From a virus, in the IMG/VR virus record IMGVR_UViG_3300037240_000232, positions 1-22,381 of that record: DNA of 22,381 bases; one strand, 5' to 3'. Of the stretch, positions 6,456-14,576 are shown piece by piece. How positions within the stretch are numbered: position 1 is the stretch's first letter; each line of letters opens with the position of its first letter. A program made the translations under genes and the position numbers. The notes beneath the pieces were generated by a model that saw nothing but the letters and a program-made list of their open reading frames with translations, searched no databases and was not told the DNA's origin.

Positions 6456-8630
6456 ATGAATTTTATTGATAAAGTTTTAGGTCGTGTTGGCTTGTTGCGC
6501 AAAGGCGCGGCAAATATGCCGTTGGTGCAGGGAATGGGCAACGGCAGCGACCCATTTGCCATTTTTCGTGGCAACCAGACTTATGATGCCGGACAGGCTT
6601 TGGACGAATATCACGGCTGGGTATATGCATGCACGCGGGCTATCGCTGAAGAATTGGCTAAGACCAAATTCAAGTTAATGCAAATTTCAAGCGACCACAC
6701 TGAGGAAGAAGTCAGGCAGCACGAAATGCTGGATTTGCTGGCAAAGCCTTCTCCCTTTATGACCGGCTGGGAATTAATTCATATGCTCGCTTCCCATCTT
6801 GAAGCGTGCGGCAATGCTTACTGGTATTTATCGGGAGTAAAAAATGAGAACGATGTTCCGGACATGATAGTTCCGCTGGTGCCGCGCTACATGAAAATGC
6901 TTAAAGCTCCGCTCCCTACTTTTTGTACCGGATATGAATACAAAATCGATGGCAAGACTACAACTTACAAACCTTATGAGATTGTTCATTTCCGTTACCC
7001 AAATCCCAATGATCCTTATGAAGGCTTAGGAACAGTCCAGGCAATTATGAGCTGGATCATATCGGAAGATTTTCAGACAAGATATAACTTAAAGTTCTTT
7101 AAAAACGGTGCTCGTATTGGAGGCTTTCTTGAATCAGACTCTGCTAAAACGCCCGAGCAGTTGGAATATTTGAAAAAATCTTTTGAAGGTATCTATTCCG
7201 GTATTGAAAATGCCCACAAAGTCGCAGCACTTCCTAAAGGCACAAAATACACGCCGTCCTCTGAATCTCAAAAGGATATGGAGTTCGTGGAAGGCCAACA
7301 ATTGAACCGCGACAAAATTTTAGCCGGATTTAAAGTTCCAAAACCGGCAATTGGAATTACCGATGACGTCAATCGTGCAAATGCCGAAGCCACTGATTAT
7401 ATTTTTGCTTCAAGGACTATCTTACCAAAACTGGAAATGATTTGCGCGTTCTTAAATGCTTATCTAACTCCGCGCTTTGGCGAAAATATTTATTTAACTT
7501 ACATTGACCCAACTCCCGAAAACCGCGAGCTACTGGTTTCTGAAATGCAGGCGTCAGTCGGCCAATCCGGCATCCTCTCCCCCGATGAAGCCCGTGAGAA
7601 GTATTTTGGACTCGGACCAGTGGAGAATGGCGACCAAGTAAGAGCGCCGATTAATTCGCAGCCGATTGGAGCGCCAGCGCCAAAACCGCAGAAAGCGCTA
7701 GCGCCTAAAGCGAAAACCATAACCATAAGCGGCAGGTTTAACAAGAAAAAGAAAATGGATAAGGTCAGCACTGAAATTGCCGATGCTGTTAAGGATATTG
7801 TTGTCGGCGTTCACGCCGAATACAAACAGCGCATGGCTGATAAAGCCAAGGCTTTGGTTTCAATGAGCGATGAGCAACGGCAGGTTTCAAAACAAAACAT
7901 TGAAGCTCTAAAAGCTCCTTACGAAAAACTGCTGCTTACCACCCTTTATAAATTCAACGCCAAACAGAAAGCGGAAGTATTAAAAAATATAAGTGAAAAG
8001 TTTAAAGCTGGAATCAACAACGATGATTTGTTTGACCAAGCGCAAAATGTTAAAACGCTTACCAAATCAACCAACCCAATCTTTACGGATTTATTCCACG
8101 CTATCGGGCTTGCCGCGGCAGAGCAGATTGGTTTTGGCGGATTTGATTCCAATACCCAAAGAGTTCGGGATGCAGTTGATGCGGCTGTCGGCTTGATGGC
8201 TGACAGTTACACCGGCAGCACGCTTGATCTTTTAAAAGAAAAGTTAAATGAAGCTTTTGATGCTGGCGCGGGATTGGATGAACTTAAAAGCACCATTTCC
8301 GATGTTTACGCCTTTCAAGATGAAGTCAGCGCAACGCGGGTTGCCAGGACGGAAAGCTTCAGGGTTTCCAACATGGCGGCTAAGGAAGCATGGCAGCAAA
8401 GCGGCGTGGTTAAAACCCTTAAGTGGGTAGTGGCCGGCGCCAATCCTTGCCCTTATTGCGAAGAGCTTAACGGCAAAACAATTGGAGTCGATGATAACTT
8501 TTTTGACCAAGGTGATACGGTTTCAGCTGGCGATATGAACATGACATTGGATTACAGTGATGTCGGAACGCCGCCCCTACATCCCAATTGCGAGTGCGAT
8601 ATCGTTCCCGATGAAATTTCAATCGATTAA
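6456..8630 (+). CDS. portal protein fused to a MuF (SPP1 gp7-type) head domain
   Basis: A 724-residue fusion. Residues about 40-395 are an HK97-family portal, the dodecameric ring at the capsid vertex: YHGWVYACTRAIAEELAK (52-69), the EIVHFRYPNPNDPYEGLG segment and a C-terminal crown region. A Pro/Ala/Lys-rich linker near 405-425 follows, then a helical region, and finally a MuF/SPP1 gp7 domain with ARTESF (630-635), CPYC (665-668) and HPNCEC (709-714), the Cys/His set of that family. MuF proteins are injected or internal minor head proteins, and are often separate genes. The ATG at 6456 is used because an in-frame TTG at 6390 would place the terminator hairpin inside the coding region. No Shine-Dalgarno is visible. 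Confidence 0.92.
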   Translation: MNFIDKVLGRVGLLRKGAANMPLVQGMGNGSDPFAIFRGNQTYDAGQALDEYHGWVYACTRAIAEELAKTKFKLMQISSDHTEEEVRQHEMLDLLAKPSPFMTGWELIHMLASHLEACGNAYWYLSGVKNENDVPDMIVPLVPRYMKMLKAPLPTFCTGYEYKIDGKTTTYKPYEIVHFRYPNPNDPYEGLGTVQAIMSWIISEDFQTRYNLKFFKNGARIGGFLESDSAKTPEQLEYLKKSFEGIYSGIENAHKVAALPKGTKYTPSSESQKDMEFVEGQQLNRDKILAGFKVPKPAIGITDDVNRANAEATDYIFASRTILPKLEMICAFLNAYLTPRFGENIYLTYIDPTPENRELLVSEMQASVGQSGILSPDEAREKYFGLGPVENGDQVRAPINSQPIGAPAPKPQKALAPKAKTITISGRFNKKKKMDKVSTEIADAVKDIVVGVHAEYKQRMADKAKALVSMSDEQRQVSKQNIEALKAPYEKLLLTTLYKFNAKQKAEVLKNISEKFKAGINNDDLFDQAQNVKTLTKSTNPIFTDLFHAIGLAAAEQIGFGGFDSNTQRVRDAVDAAVGLMADSYTGSTLDLLKEKLNEAFDAGAGLDELKSTISDVYAFQDEVSATRVARTESFRVSNMAAKEAWQQSGVVKTLKWVVAGANPCPYCEELNGKTIGVDDNFFDQGDTVSAGDMNMTLDYSDVGTPPLHPNCECDIVPDEISID

Positions 8631-8648
8631 TTTTTAACCCTTTCGTTT

Positions 8649-9587
8649 ATGAACGAACAAACCAAAAAAATCAGCGAGGATATTCAAAAGCAATTTACCG
8701 ATTTTCTGCAAACCAAAGAAGTGCAGGACATGATTGTGTCCATTAAATCGGAAAAAGATGCTGGCGACAAATACGGCCGATTCAAAATGGCCATTTCTAC
8801 CGAGGATGTCGACCGCCAGGGCGAAGTTATAAAACAGGACGGCATTGATGCAAGCCTATATATGCAAAATCCTGTCGTGCTGTGGGCGCATGATTATTCC
8901 TCTACTCCAATCGGGATGGCGGAAAAAGTTTACATGGAAGGCAATAAAACCATTGCGGAAGGCATCTTTGCCCCAACTGAAAAGGCGCAGGAAATTCGTC
9001 AGCTGTATGACTTAAAAATCCAGCGCGCATCATCTGTTGGAATCATACCCTTGGAAATGGAAGGCAACACCATAACCAAATCACAACTGCTTGAATTCTC
9101 TTTTGTGCCGGTGCCGGCCAATCCTTACGCTTTAAGTTTAATGAAATCTGCAAACCTTGAACCCGAGGCTTTAATGCAAAAAGGGTTGGTGTATAAGGCG
9201 GATGAGGCGGAGAAAGTCGCACCCGGGGCAGATTTAGGCGAACAAAATGGCGACAAAGAAGGTGAAAAGGCGCAAACTCTCGTTCCCGCTGAAAAATCAG
9301 GCAAGGTGCTATCGGAAAAAAACCGCCAGGTTATTGAACAAACCGTTTCTGATTTACAAAACACAATCGCTGTCTTAAATGAGCTGCTTGCAGCTGCATC
9401 TTCGGGTAGCGAGGGCGAGGAAGACCCTGAAAACGGGGGTAGCCCAAAACAAAGGTCGAATGAAGCAGGGTCGGACATAAGCAAAGACTTTGACCAGTTT
9501 CTGCTCATGCATCAGGTCTTGCGGATAGTAAATATTAAATCAAGCGAAGCATTGGAGAAATTCAATGCTTTGAAAAGGAAAAAATAG
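8649..9587 (+). CDS. prohead protease (HK97 family, U35) with acidic C-terminal extension
   Basis: A 312-residue protein. Residues about 40-170 form the HK97 prohead protease fold, with catalytic His in LWAHDY (H81) and nucleophile Ser in RASSVGI (S129). The SFVPVPANPYA segment (151-161) is also typical of the family. The enzyme matures the procapsid by cutting scaffold and capsid N-termini. Residues about 180-312 are acidic and low in complexity, then helical, as expected for a scaffold-like extension joined to the protease. It starts without a Shine-Dalgarno (GTTTATG) and sits between portal and major capsid genes, the usual order. Confidence 0.92.
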   Translation: MNEQTKKISEDIQKQFTDFLQTKEVQDMIVSIKSEKDAGDKYGRFKMAISTEDVDRQGEVIKQDGIDASLYMQNPVVLWAHDYSSTPIGMAEKVYMEGNKTIAEGIFAPTEKAQEIRQLYDLKIQRASSVGIIPLEMEGNTITKSQLLEFSFVPVPANPYALSLMKSANLEPEALMQKGLVYKADEAEKVAPGADLGEQNGDKEGEKAQTLVPAEKSGKVLSEKNRQVIEQTVSDLQNTIAVLNELLAAASSGSEGEEDPENGGSPKQRSNEAGSDISKDFDQFLLMHQVLRIVNIKSSEALEKFNALKRKK

Positions 9588-9590
9588 TTT

Positions 9591-10778
9591 ATGGAAAAAG
9601 AATTATTGGAACAATTCGGCGAGAAAGTTAAAAGCGTAGTCGACAATGTCATGGAAGAAAAACTTAAAGTTGCAGTCGGACCCATGGTGGCGTCCGAAGT
9701 TCGCAGCTTAGTTGAAACCATGCGAGTTGAACGCGCGCTCTTTGGCAAAGATCGTTCCGGCTTAAACGCCGATCAGAAGCAAGCTTTTGTCGAGATGGCT
9801 AAGGCTGCGGCTTTTGGCAAAACCAAAGCCAACGCGACTTTGATTGAAGAGCAGGACAGCCGCGGCGGCTTTTTAGTGCCTAAAGAAATTGCCGACGCTA
9901 TCTTGCGCATTGCCGCCACTGTTGGCGTGGTTTTAAACCAAGCTACCAAATGGCCAATGGCAAGCGATGAGTTAGGAATTCCTAACTACACCGGCGCATT
10001 CCTCGAAGGCGGATATCTTGGCATAGATGCTGTTGGACCCATTACCTCTATGGGTTTTGGGCAGGTTGCCTTGATCCTTAAGAAATGGCAATTAGCGTTT
10101 GCCCTTGGCAATGACTTGCTCGCAGATGCGGTTGTTGATCTTGGCGATTGGCTGCTTAGTTTGGCTGCTGAAGCCTTGGCTAATAAAATCGACAAAGTCG
10201 GCTTTATTGGCAACAGCGATCCGTTCATCGGGGTTTTAAACAACGCCAATGTTACGGCTTATCCGTTATCTTCCGGCAACACCACGTTCGACAAGTTCTT
10301 GGTGATGGAAGATGCGGCCAACATGATTGCTCAAGTTGAGGAATCTGTTTTGGACGGCGCAGCATTTTATATGCACCGCACTGTCTGGGCTAAACTCCGC
10401 ACCCAAAAAGACGGCAATGGCAATTACATTTTGCCTTTCGCTGGCCTTGCCACTCCGGCCACCGTGGAATACACGCCCGGCAATGGCGGACCGAAGCCGG
10501 CCGGTTCAATCTCCGGCTACCCGGTTTATACCGTTCGGCATTTACCGGCATACGCTTCGAGCGGCACGACTTCCACCAACTTCCTTGTATTCGGCAACTT
10601 CAAAGCTGCTGCATATGGGGATCGCGGCGACATGACCTTGGAACGCTTCCAGTCTGGAACGTTTGACGGCAAAGAAATCGCTTTGGCCGACCAAGTCGGT
10701 TTGGTGTTTAAACACCGCCACGCTTTTGCCTTAGGTCTTCCGGCTGCATTCGTAGTCGCAAAAACTGCGGCTTCCTAA
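9591..10778 (+). CDS. major capsid protein (HK97 fold)
   Basis: A 395-residue major capsid protein. Residues 1-75 are charged and helical, like the delta domain that acts as an internal scaffold and is removed by the protease encoded just upstream. A typical entry to the mature part is SRGGFLVPKEIADAIL (about 90-105). The E-loop, A-domain and P-domain patterns follow, including GFIGNSDPFIGVLNN and the C-terminal VYGDRGDM-like region. The start is 4 bases after the protease stop, with an AAAGGA slightly far upstream. It builds the icosahedral shell. The next gap has a perfect hairpin. Confidence 0.93.
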   Translation: MEKELLEQFGEKVKSVVDNVMEEKLKVAVGPMVASEVRSLVETMRVERALFGKDRSGLNADQKQAFVEMAKAAAFGKTKANATLIEEQDSRGGFLVPKEIADAILRIAATVGVVLNQATKWPMASDELGIPNYTGAFLEGGYLGIDAVGPITSMGFGQVALILKKWQLAFALGNDLLADAVVDLGDWLLSLAAEALANKIDKVGFIGNSDPFIGVLNNANVTAYPLSSGNTTFDKFLVMEDAANMIAQVEESVLDGAAFYMHRTVWAKLRTQKDGNGNYILPFAGLATPATVEYTPGNGGPKPAGSISGYPVYTVRHLPAYASSGTTSTNFLVFGNFKAAAYGDRGDMTLERFQSGTFDGKEIALADQVGLVFKHRHAFALGLPAAFVVAKTAAS

Positions 10779-10792
10779 AGTTAATTAATCTC

Positions 10793-10829
10793 GGACTGCC
10801 GTGTTCCTCGCGGCAGTCCTTGCAGGGAG
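10793..10829 (+). promoter_or_regulatory. hairpin between capsid and next gene, loop complementary to the ribosome site
   Basis: GGACTGCCG (10793-10801) pairs perfectly with CGGCAGTCC (10811-10819) around a 9-base loop. The loop contains TTCCT (10804-10808), which can pair with AGGGA (10824-10828), the core of the Shine-Dalgarno for the gene at 10839. This would form a pseudoknot that hides the ribosome site. There is no T-run after the stem, so it is a poor intrinsic terminator. It could also protect the 3' end of the capsid mRNA. Confidence 0.55.
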
Positions 10830-10838
10830 AATATAAAA

Positions 10839-11219
10839 ATGTCAGACGAATTAAAAAAGTTGTATAAGGTCATTCAGCCCGTTGTCTTTAGCATTCGCAG
10901 AGAAATCGGTGAACTGCTTGAGCTGACCGCTGAAGAGGCCGAGCATCTTGCTGCGTTTATTGTACCGGCTGATGAAGCCGCGCAAAGCAGCACGGATGAA
11001 AATTCGGAGCAGCAAAGTTCCGACAGTTCCCAAACTGCCGACGGATCACAAAGTTCCGAACAGCAGGAAAACCAAAACCAAGAGCAAAATCAAACGCAAA
11101 CGGATCAGACCCAAAATGCCGATCCAAACCAGCAGCCTCAAAACACAAACCAAAATGAGCAGCCTTCAAATACCGAGGGCAGTTCACAGTCTGGGGATCA
11201 GTCGCAGCAAACCGCCTAA
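10839..11219 (+). CDS. head-region protein with a long disordered Q/N/S-rich tail
   Basis: A 126-residue protein. Residues 1-45 are ordered, with an amphipathic helix followed by ELTAEEAEHLAAFIVPADE. Residues about 46-126 are almost only Gln, Asn, Ser, Glu, Asp, Thr, Pro and Gly, with no hydrophobic core, so this part is very probably disordered and acidic. A good GGGAG ribosome site lies 9 bases before the ATG. Its position directly after the major capsid gene suggests a capsid decoration or surface protein, with the small ordered part binding the shell and the tail exposed. I do not recognise a family. The stop codon lies in the stem of the next hairpin. Confidence 0.7.
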   Translation: MSDELKKLYKVIQPVVFSIRREIGELLELTAEEAEHLAAFIVPADEAAQSSTDENSEQQSSDSSQTADGSQSSEQQENQNQEQNQTQTDQTQNADPNQQPQNTNQNEQPSNTEGSSQSGDQSQQTA

Positions 11220-11232
11220 GTCCCCTTAGGCG
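11213..11232 (+). promoter_or_regulatory. stop-codon hairpin
   Basis: CGCCTAAG (11213-11220) pairs perfectly with CTTAGGCG (11225-11232) over a TCCC loop. The TAA stop of the upstream gene (11217-11219) is inside the stem. TCCTT at 11233-11237 is complementary to AAGGA (11273-11277), the ribosome site of the next gene. No T-run follows. Possible roles are ribosome-coupled unfolding, mRNA protection or weak termination. Confidence 0.5.
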
Positions 11233-11282
11233 TCCTTGCGGTAAGTCGGCCGCACGGCAAATTAAATTAATAAAGGAAAATT

Positions 11283-11729
11283 ATGGACAATGTTTATGAC
11301 AATATCGCGTTTAGTGATAGCGCCGTCCCTCAAAGTTTTTCTGGCAGTTCTGCTGTCAATGGCTCTGCTGTTGATACCAAAGGTTTTAACAGCGCGGTAA
11401 TCAAGGCAAGCGGCGCGGCCGCTTCCGGCAGCCCTTCCACCGCTACCTTGGCCGTGAAGTTGCAGGAATCCGCAGACGGGTCAACCGGCTGGGCAGATGC
11501 TTTGGACACCACCGGCACGGCTATTGGTTTTACCTTAACTGTCACCGCCGCAAACGCCAGCAACTTGGCTCGCATTGAAGCCTTAGGCACCACTCGCAAG
11601 CGATACTTGCGCGCGGTAGTCACTCCGGCTTTCACGAGCGGAACTTCTCCGGCAGCTTTGGGCTTTGCCGAGATTGTATTGGGCAACCCCTTCTCATTGC
11701 CGGCCAATACGGCTGCAAGCAATACCTAA
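11283..11729 (+). CDS. probable capsid decoration protein (beta-sandwich)
   Basis: A 148-residue protein rich in Ala, Ser, Thr and Gly with alternating beta-strands: SSAVNGSAVDTKGFNSAVIK, then TATLAVKLQESADGSTGWADA, then RKRYLRAVVTPAF. The LQESADGSTGW turn is a common pattern of phage beta-sandwich proteins encoded just after the major capsid protein. No Cys and no membrane segment are present. A clear AAAGGA ribosome site lies 5 bases before the ATG. The likely role is to stabilise the capsid surface. Position and fold pattern support this, though exact family membership is unverified. Confidence 0.65.
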   Translation: MDNVYDNIAFSDSAVPQSFSGSSAVNGSAVDTKGFNSAVIKASGAAASGSPSTATLAVKLQESADGSTGWADALDTTGTAIGFTLTVTAANASNLARIEALGTTRKRYLRAVVTPAFTSGTSPAALGFAEIVLGNPFSLPANTAASNT

Positions 11730-11740
11730 CTTAAGGTTCG

Positions 11741-11779
11741 GCTTCCTCGCCTTTGTTTTCAGAGGCGAGCAGCGGGAGC
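11741..11779 (+). promoter_or_regulatory. extended hairpin that can mask the ribosome site
   Basis: CTCGCCT (11746-11752) pairs perfectly with AGGCGAG (11763-11769). In an alternative extended form, GCTTCC (11741-11746) pairs with GGGAGC (11774-11779, one G-U). This covers the GGGAG ribosome site of the gene at 11788, while 11747-11752 still pairs with 11763-11768. No T-run follows. It shares GCTTCCT and GCAGCGGGA words with the gap at 2014-2064. Confidence 0.5.
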
Positions 11780-11787
11780 TTAAATTT

Positions 11788-12429
11788 ATGCCACAAGAAC
11801 AAGTTTATGATTATGCGCTTACAACTTTGCAGCGGGTTAAAGACCGCATGGGAATTACCGTTACCGATTCCGATGCGGTGTTGACGCGGCTAGTCAACGC
11901 CATGACCGACTTTATAGAAAAGCAGTGCGGCGGTAGAAGGTTTTTGCAAACCGCTTACACTAACGAGATGTATTCCGTTTACGCTCCGCGGGCGGAATAT
12001 ATAACGCTTAAGCAGGCACCGGTCACTCAAATAACCAGTTTCCAATACAGCGTGTCGCAGCCGCCTACTTCAAGCAAAGTTTGGAATGATTTTCTGGCCA
12101 CCAACTGGGAATTATTGGAAGACGGCAAATCAGGACTGATTCGAGTTTATCAAAGTTTGTTTAAAGGCATTAATGTCGTTCGCTGCTCTTATACCGCCGG
12201 TTACTTAATCGATTGGCCGAATGCCGGAGACTCCAGCACCCACACTTTGCCAGCCGACCTTACCGATTTATGCGAACGCTTCGTGGTTAAGCTCTACAAA
12301 AAAAGAAATTCCGAAGGGAAAGACCGCGAGGGGCTTCAACAATCAGTGATTATCTGGTCGCAACAATTAGTCGCAGACGACGACCAAGATACTTTGGACA
12401 ATTATACACGCATTCCAATATTAGTCTAA
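11788..12429 (+). CDS. head-tail connector / DNA-packaging adaptor protein
   Basis: A 213-residue protein. The pattern ALTTLQRVKDRMGI....VLTRLVNAMTDFIEKQCGGRRF near the N-terminus is the helical signature of HK97 gp6-like connector proteins, which form the ring beneath the portal and close the head. A beta-rich middle follows, and a C-terminal helix with LTDLCERFVVKLYKKR. The ATG at 11788 is chosen because it has a GGGAG site 9 bases upstream; the frame is open further upstream, but that would overlap the decoration gene and the hairpin. The position between capsid and tail genes fits. Confidence 0.82.
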   Translation: MPQEQVYDYALTTLQRVKDRMGITVTDSDAVLTRLVNAMTDFIEKQCGGRRFLQTAYTNEMYSVYAPRAEYITLKQAPVTQITSFQYSVSQPPTSSKVWNDFLATNWELLEDGKSGLIRVYQSLFKGINVVRCSYTAGYLIDWPNAGDSSTHTLPADLTDLCERFVVKLYKKRNSEGKDREGLQQSVIIWSQQLVADDDQDTLDNYTRIPILV

Positions 12430-12434
12430 CGATC

Positions 12435-12932
12435 ATGCCAAGCATTGAATTCACAGTAAACGGATTAAGCCAAATAGTTGCGGCTTTAAAAAATTACCCT
12501 AGTATCTCAAAACCAGTATTCGCAGATACGATCAATGCAAGCTTGGCGGTATTAAAGAAAAATGCTAATGATACGAACTTCCAATTTAAAACGCCAAGAT
12601 CACAAAGAACAGGGCAACTCGCAGAAAGTTTTAACCGAGGCATTAATCTGGCGACACCTAATAATTTACAAGGGAGCATCGGACCTACAGTAAATTACGC
12701 GGATTTTGTTTACAGCGGAACTCAGGCGCACATTATTCAAATCAGGAATAAACAAGTATTGGCCAATGTGGATACTGGAGAAATATTCGGTAAAACTGTC
12801 CACTCCCCTGGAAGCGCGGCAAATCCTTTTCTCGATAGGATTCTGTCGGTTAGCGAAAAAGAAACCCAACAACTATTTGCGAATGCAATTGATAAAGTCT
12901 TGTCCTTAATAACTCAATATGAAGGAAGTTGA
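12435..12932 (+). CDS. HK97 gp10-like head-tail joining protein
   Basis: A 165-residue protein with the marks of the HK97 gp10 family: TGQLAESF near residue 61, YADFVYSGTQAHIIQI (92-107), and a late NPFLDRIL segment. Such proteins sit at the neck or complete the tail. The start follows the connector stop by 5 bases, with no Shine-Dalgarno. The 3' end overlaps the next gene by 14 bases. The order connector, gp10-like, terminator, tube is standard for siphophages. Confidence 0.85.
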   Translation: MPSIEFTVNGLSQIVAALKNYPSISKPVFADTINASLAVLKKNANDTNFQFKTPRSQRTGQLAESFNRGINLATPNNLQGSIGPTVNYADFVYSGTQAHIIQIRNKQVLANVDTGEIFGKTVHSPGSAANPFLDRILSVSEKETQQLFANAIDKVLSLITQYEGS

Positions 12933-13356
12933 TATTAAAAATTATATTACTAGCCGGCTTGAGACTTTAATTCCCGCAACTCTTGGCATGGTAGTCAGCG
13001 ACGATTTTACGACCGACTTTTTGGGACGGGAATCCAATATCAATACTTTCCCATTGGCTGTTGTCTGTCCCGCGGCTATTGATTCTGAAATGACAGACAG
13101 CAACAATAACCGCCGCACTTATACTTTTGACATTCTTATTGTCCAGAAAGGCGAAAATATTCAAAGTGGCACGGACATAGAAACAATCCGCGAAACTATA
13201 ATGAACTTATTTGATTCGGACTTAACCTTTGGCGGAAAAGCGGACGGTGGAGTTCTCCCCTCAAGCAGTCAGATCGGCTCATTCAGCCATGCGGATAAAA
13301 GCTGGGTAGGATTTGTCCTTACATTAAAACCAAAAGCATTAATTCCATTAAGTTAA
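12919..13356 (+). CDS. tail terminator / completion protein (probable)
   Basis: A 145-residue alpha/beta protein starting with MKEVDIKNYITSRLETLIP, a helix typical of tail terminator proteins (lambda gpU / HK97 gp11-like), then strands such as FPLAVVCPAA and YTFDILIVQKG and a helix ETIRETIMNLF. These proteins cap the tail tube. The assignment rests on the fold pattern and its place between the gp10-like and tube genes. It overlaps the upstream gene by 14 bases in another frame, suggesting coupled translation. Confidence 0.7.
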   Translation: MKEVDIKNYITSRLETLIPATLGMVVSDDFTTDFLGRESNINTFPLAVVCPAAIDSEMTDSNNNRRTYTFDILIVQKGENIQSGTDIETIRETIMNLFDSDLTFGGKADGGVLPSSSQIGSFSHADKSWVGFVLTLKPKALIPLS

Positions 13357-13372
13357 AAATTAATCAAAACTT

Positions 13373-13567
13373 ATGATTGAAAATACTAAAAACAAAATGA
13401 TCAATGAAGCTCCGGAAAATAAAGCTGTGGAGCAGCAATATCATTTCGGCGGTAGCGGGCAATTTGAACCGATGACTGTGATTGCGCACAGTATTGAGGA
13501 AGCTACTGAGATTTGGAAAAAACAGCGTAAACCCACTTCACAATTAACCAGCGAGGAAAGGAATTAA
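13373..13567 (+). CDS. small phage protein of unknown function
   Basis: A 64-residue protein. The middle reads YHFGGSGQFEPMTVIAHSIEEA (short strands and a helix), a pattern seen in small tail-region proteins of several phages, without a known role. The N-terminus is charged and polar and the C-terminus is a basic helix. There is no Shine-Dalgarno (CTTATG start), and 3 bases separate it from the tube gene. The GAGGAAAGGA near its 3' end serves as ribosome site for the next gene. Confidence 0.65.
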   Translation: MIENTKNKMINEAPENKAVEQQYHFGGSGQFEPMTVIAHSIEEATEIWKKQRKPTSQLTSEERN

Positions 13568-13570
13568 TTT

Positions 13571-14554
13571 ATGAAAGGTATAGGAAGACTGTTTGGCGTA
13601 GGTATTGCCAAAGAAACAAGTCGAGGCACAGCCGCTTCCAGTGCCGGTTTTTGGATTCCGTTTTCTGAAGGAGCGGCCGAGGAAAAAGATCAAAAAATAA
13701 TTAACGACCAGACCATTGGTGTAATTGAGGATTCAACTGGGCAAAGCATAGTTAAGCAGTGGTCGGAAATTACCATAAAAGCTCCAATTGGCGATGCTCA
13801 TTTCCCGCTTTTGCTTTATTCCTTTTTAGGCTCTATGGCCAACGCAACTCATAGCGGCGAATCCGCTGTATATGATCATACTATTACCGTAGCTGAAAGC
13901 AGCCAGCATCAAAGCTTAACTACTTTTTTGCATGATCCGCTTGGGAGTGCAGACTATAAATATGCCAATGCAGTAGCTGACCAATTGGAGATTGACTATG
14001 TACTGGGGCAATTCCTTTCTTACAGCGCCAGTCTTAAAGCTAAAAAAGGCGCGGGCGCATCCTCATTCTCCCCGAGCTACACCGCAGAGAACAGATTCTT
14101 GCCTGCTCACCTTACATTCAAGCTGGCAACCAATTTGGCAGGACTTAACGCGGCCAGTGCCACACAGATCAAATCTTTAAAGCTTACAATTACCAAAAAC
14201 TTGGAGGATGATGACGTGCTTGGTAGCTTATCGCCAAATGATTTCCTGAATAAACAATTTGCTATTGAGGGTGAAGTAGAACTTTTGTGGAATGACGAAA
14301 CCTTTAAAACTTTAGCTTTGGCTGCCACTCCCCAAGCAGTACGACTCGACCTGGTCAACACCGGCGTGACTATCGGCTCTGCTTCCAATCCGGAGCTTAA
14401 AATTGATTTGGCATCGGTTATTTTCACAGAAATTACGCGGCCGTTTAAGGTTAATGATTTGGTCAGCCAGACTTTGAAATTTAAAGCCCACTATTCCGCC
14501 TCGGATGCCAAGATGGTCAGTATCTTAGCTACAAACACCCAAGCTTCTTATTAA
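13571..14554 (+). CDS. major tail tube protein
   Basis: A 327-residue protein. It opens with GRLFGVGIAKETSRGTAAS, the usual start of siphophage tube proteins that carry a KE.SRGT motif, then beta-rich segments (VYDHTITVAESSQHQSL) and a C-terminal beta-sandwich with FKVNDLVSQTLKFKAHYS. It stacks as rings around the tape measure to form the tail tube. A strong GAGGAAAGGA ribosome site lies upstream. Its location before the assembly chaperones and tape measure confirms the role. Confidence 0.85.
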   Translation: MKGIGRLFGVGIAKETSRGTAASSAGFWIPFSEGAAEEKDQKIINDQTIGVIEDSTGQSIVKQWSEITIKAPIGDAHFPLLLYSFLGSMANATHSGESAVYDHTITVAESSQHQSLTTFLHDPLGSADYKYANAVADQLEIDYVLGQFLSYSASLKAKKGAGASSFSPSYTAENRFLPAHLTFKLATNLAGLNAASATQIKSLKLTITKNLEDDDVLGSLSPNDFLNKQFAIEGEVELLWNDETFKTLALAATPQAVRLDLVNTGVTIGSASNPELKIDLASVIFTEITRPFKVNDLVSQTLKFKAHYSASDAKMVSILATNTQASY

Positions 14555-14576
14555 ATAATTTTTGAAAGGAATATTT

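Noticed and set aside
10948-11229. A 93-residue Lys/Arg-rich frame overlapping the Q/N-rich gene
   Set aside because: It is a shifted reading of a repetitive CAA/AAC-rich coding region, has no ribosome site and lies in the shadow of a better-supported gene.
11665-11787. Upstream ATG extending the connector gene by 41 residues
   Set aside because: It would overlap the decoration gene and run through the hairpin; the ATG at 11788 has a ribosome site and gives the normal family start.
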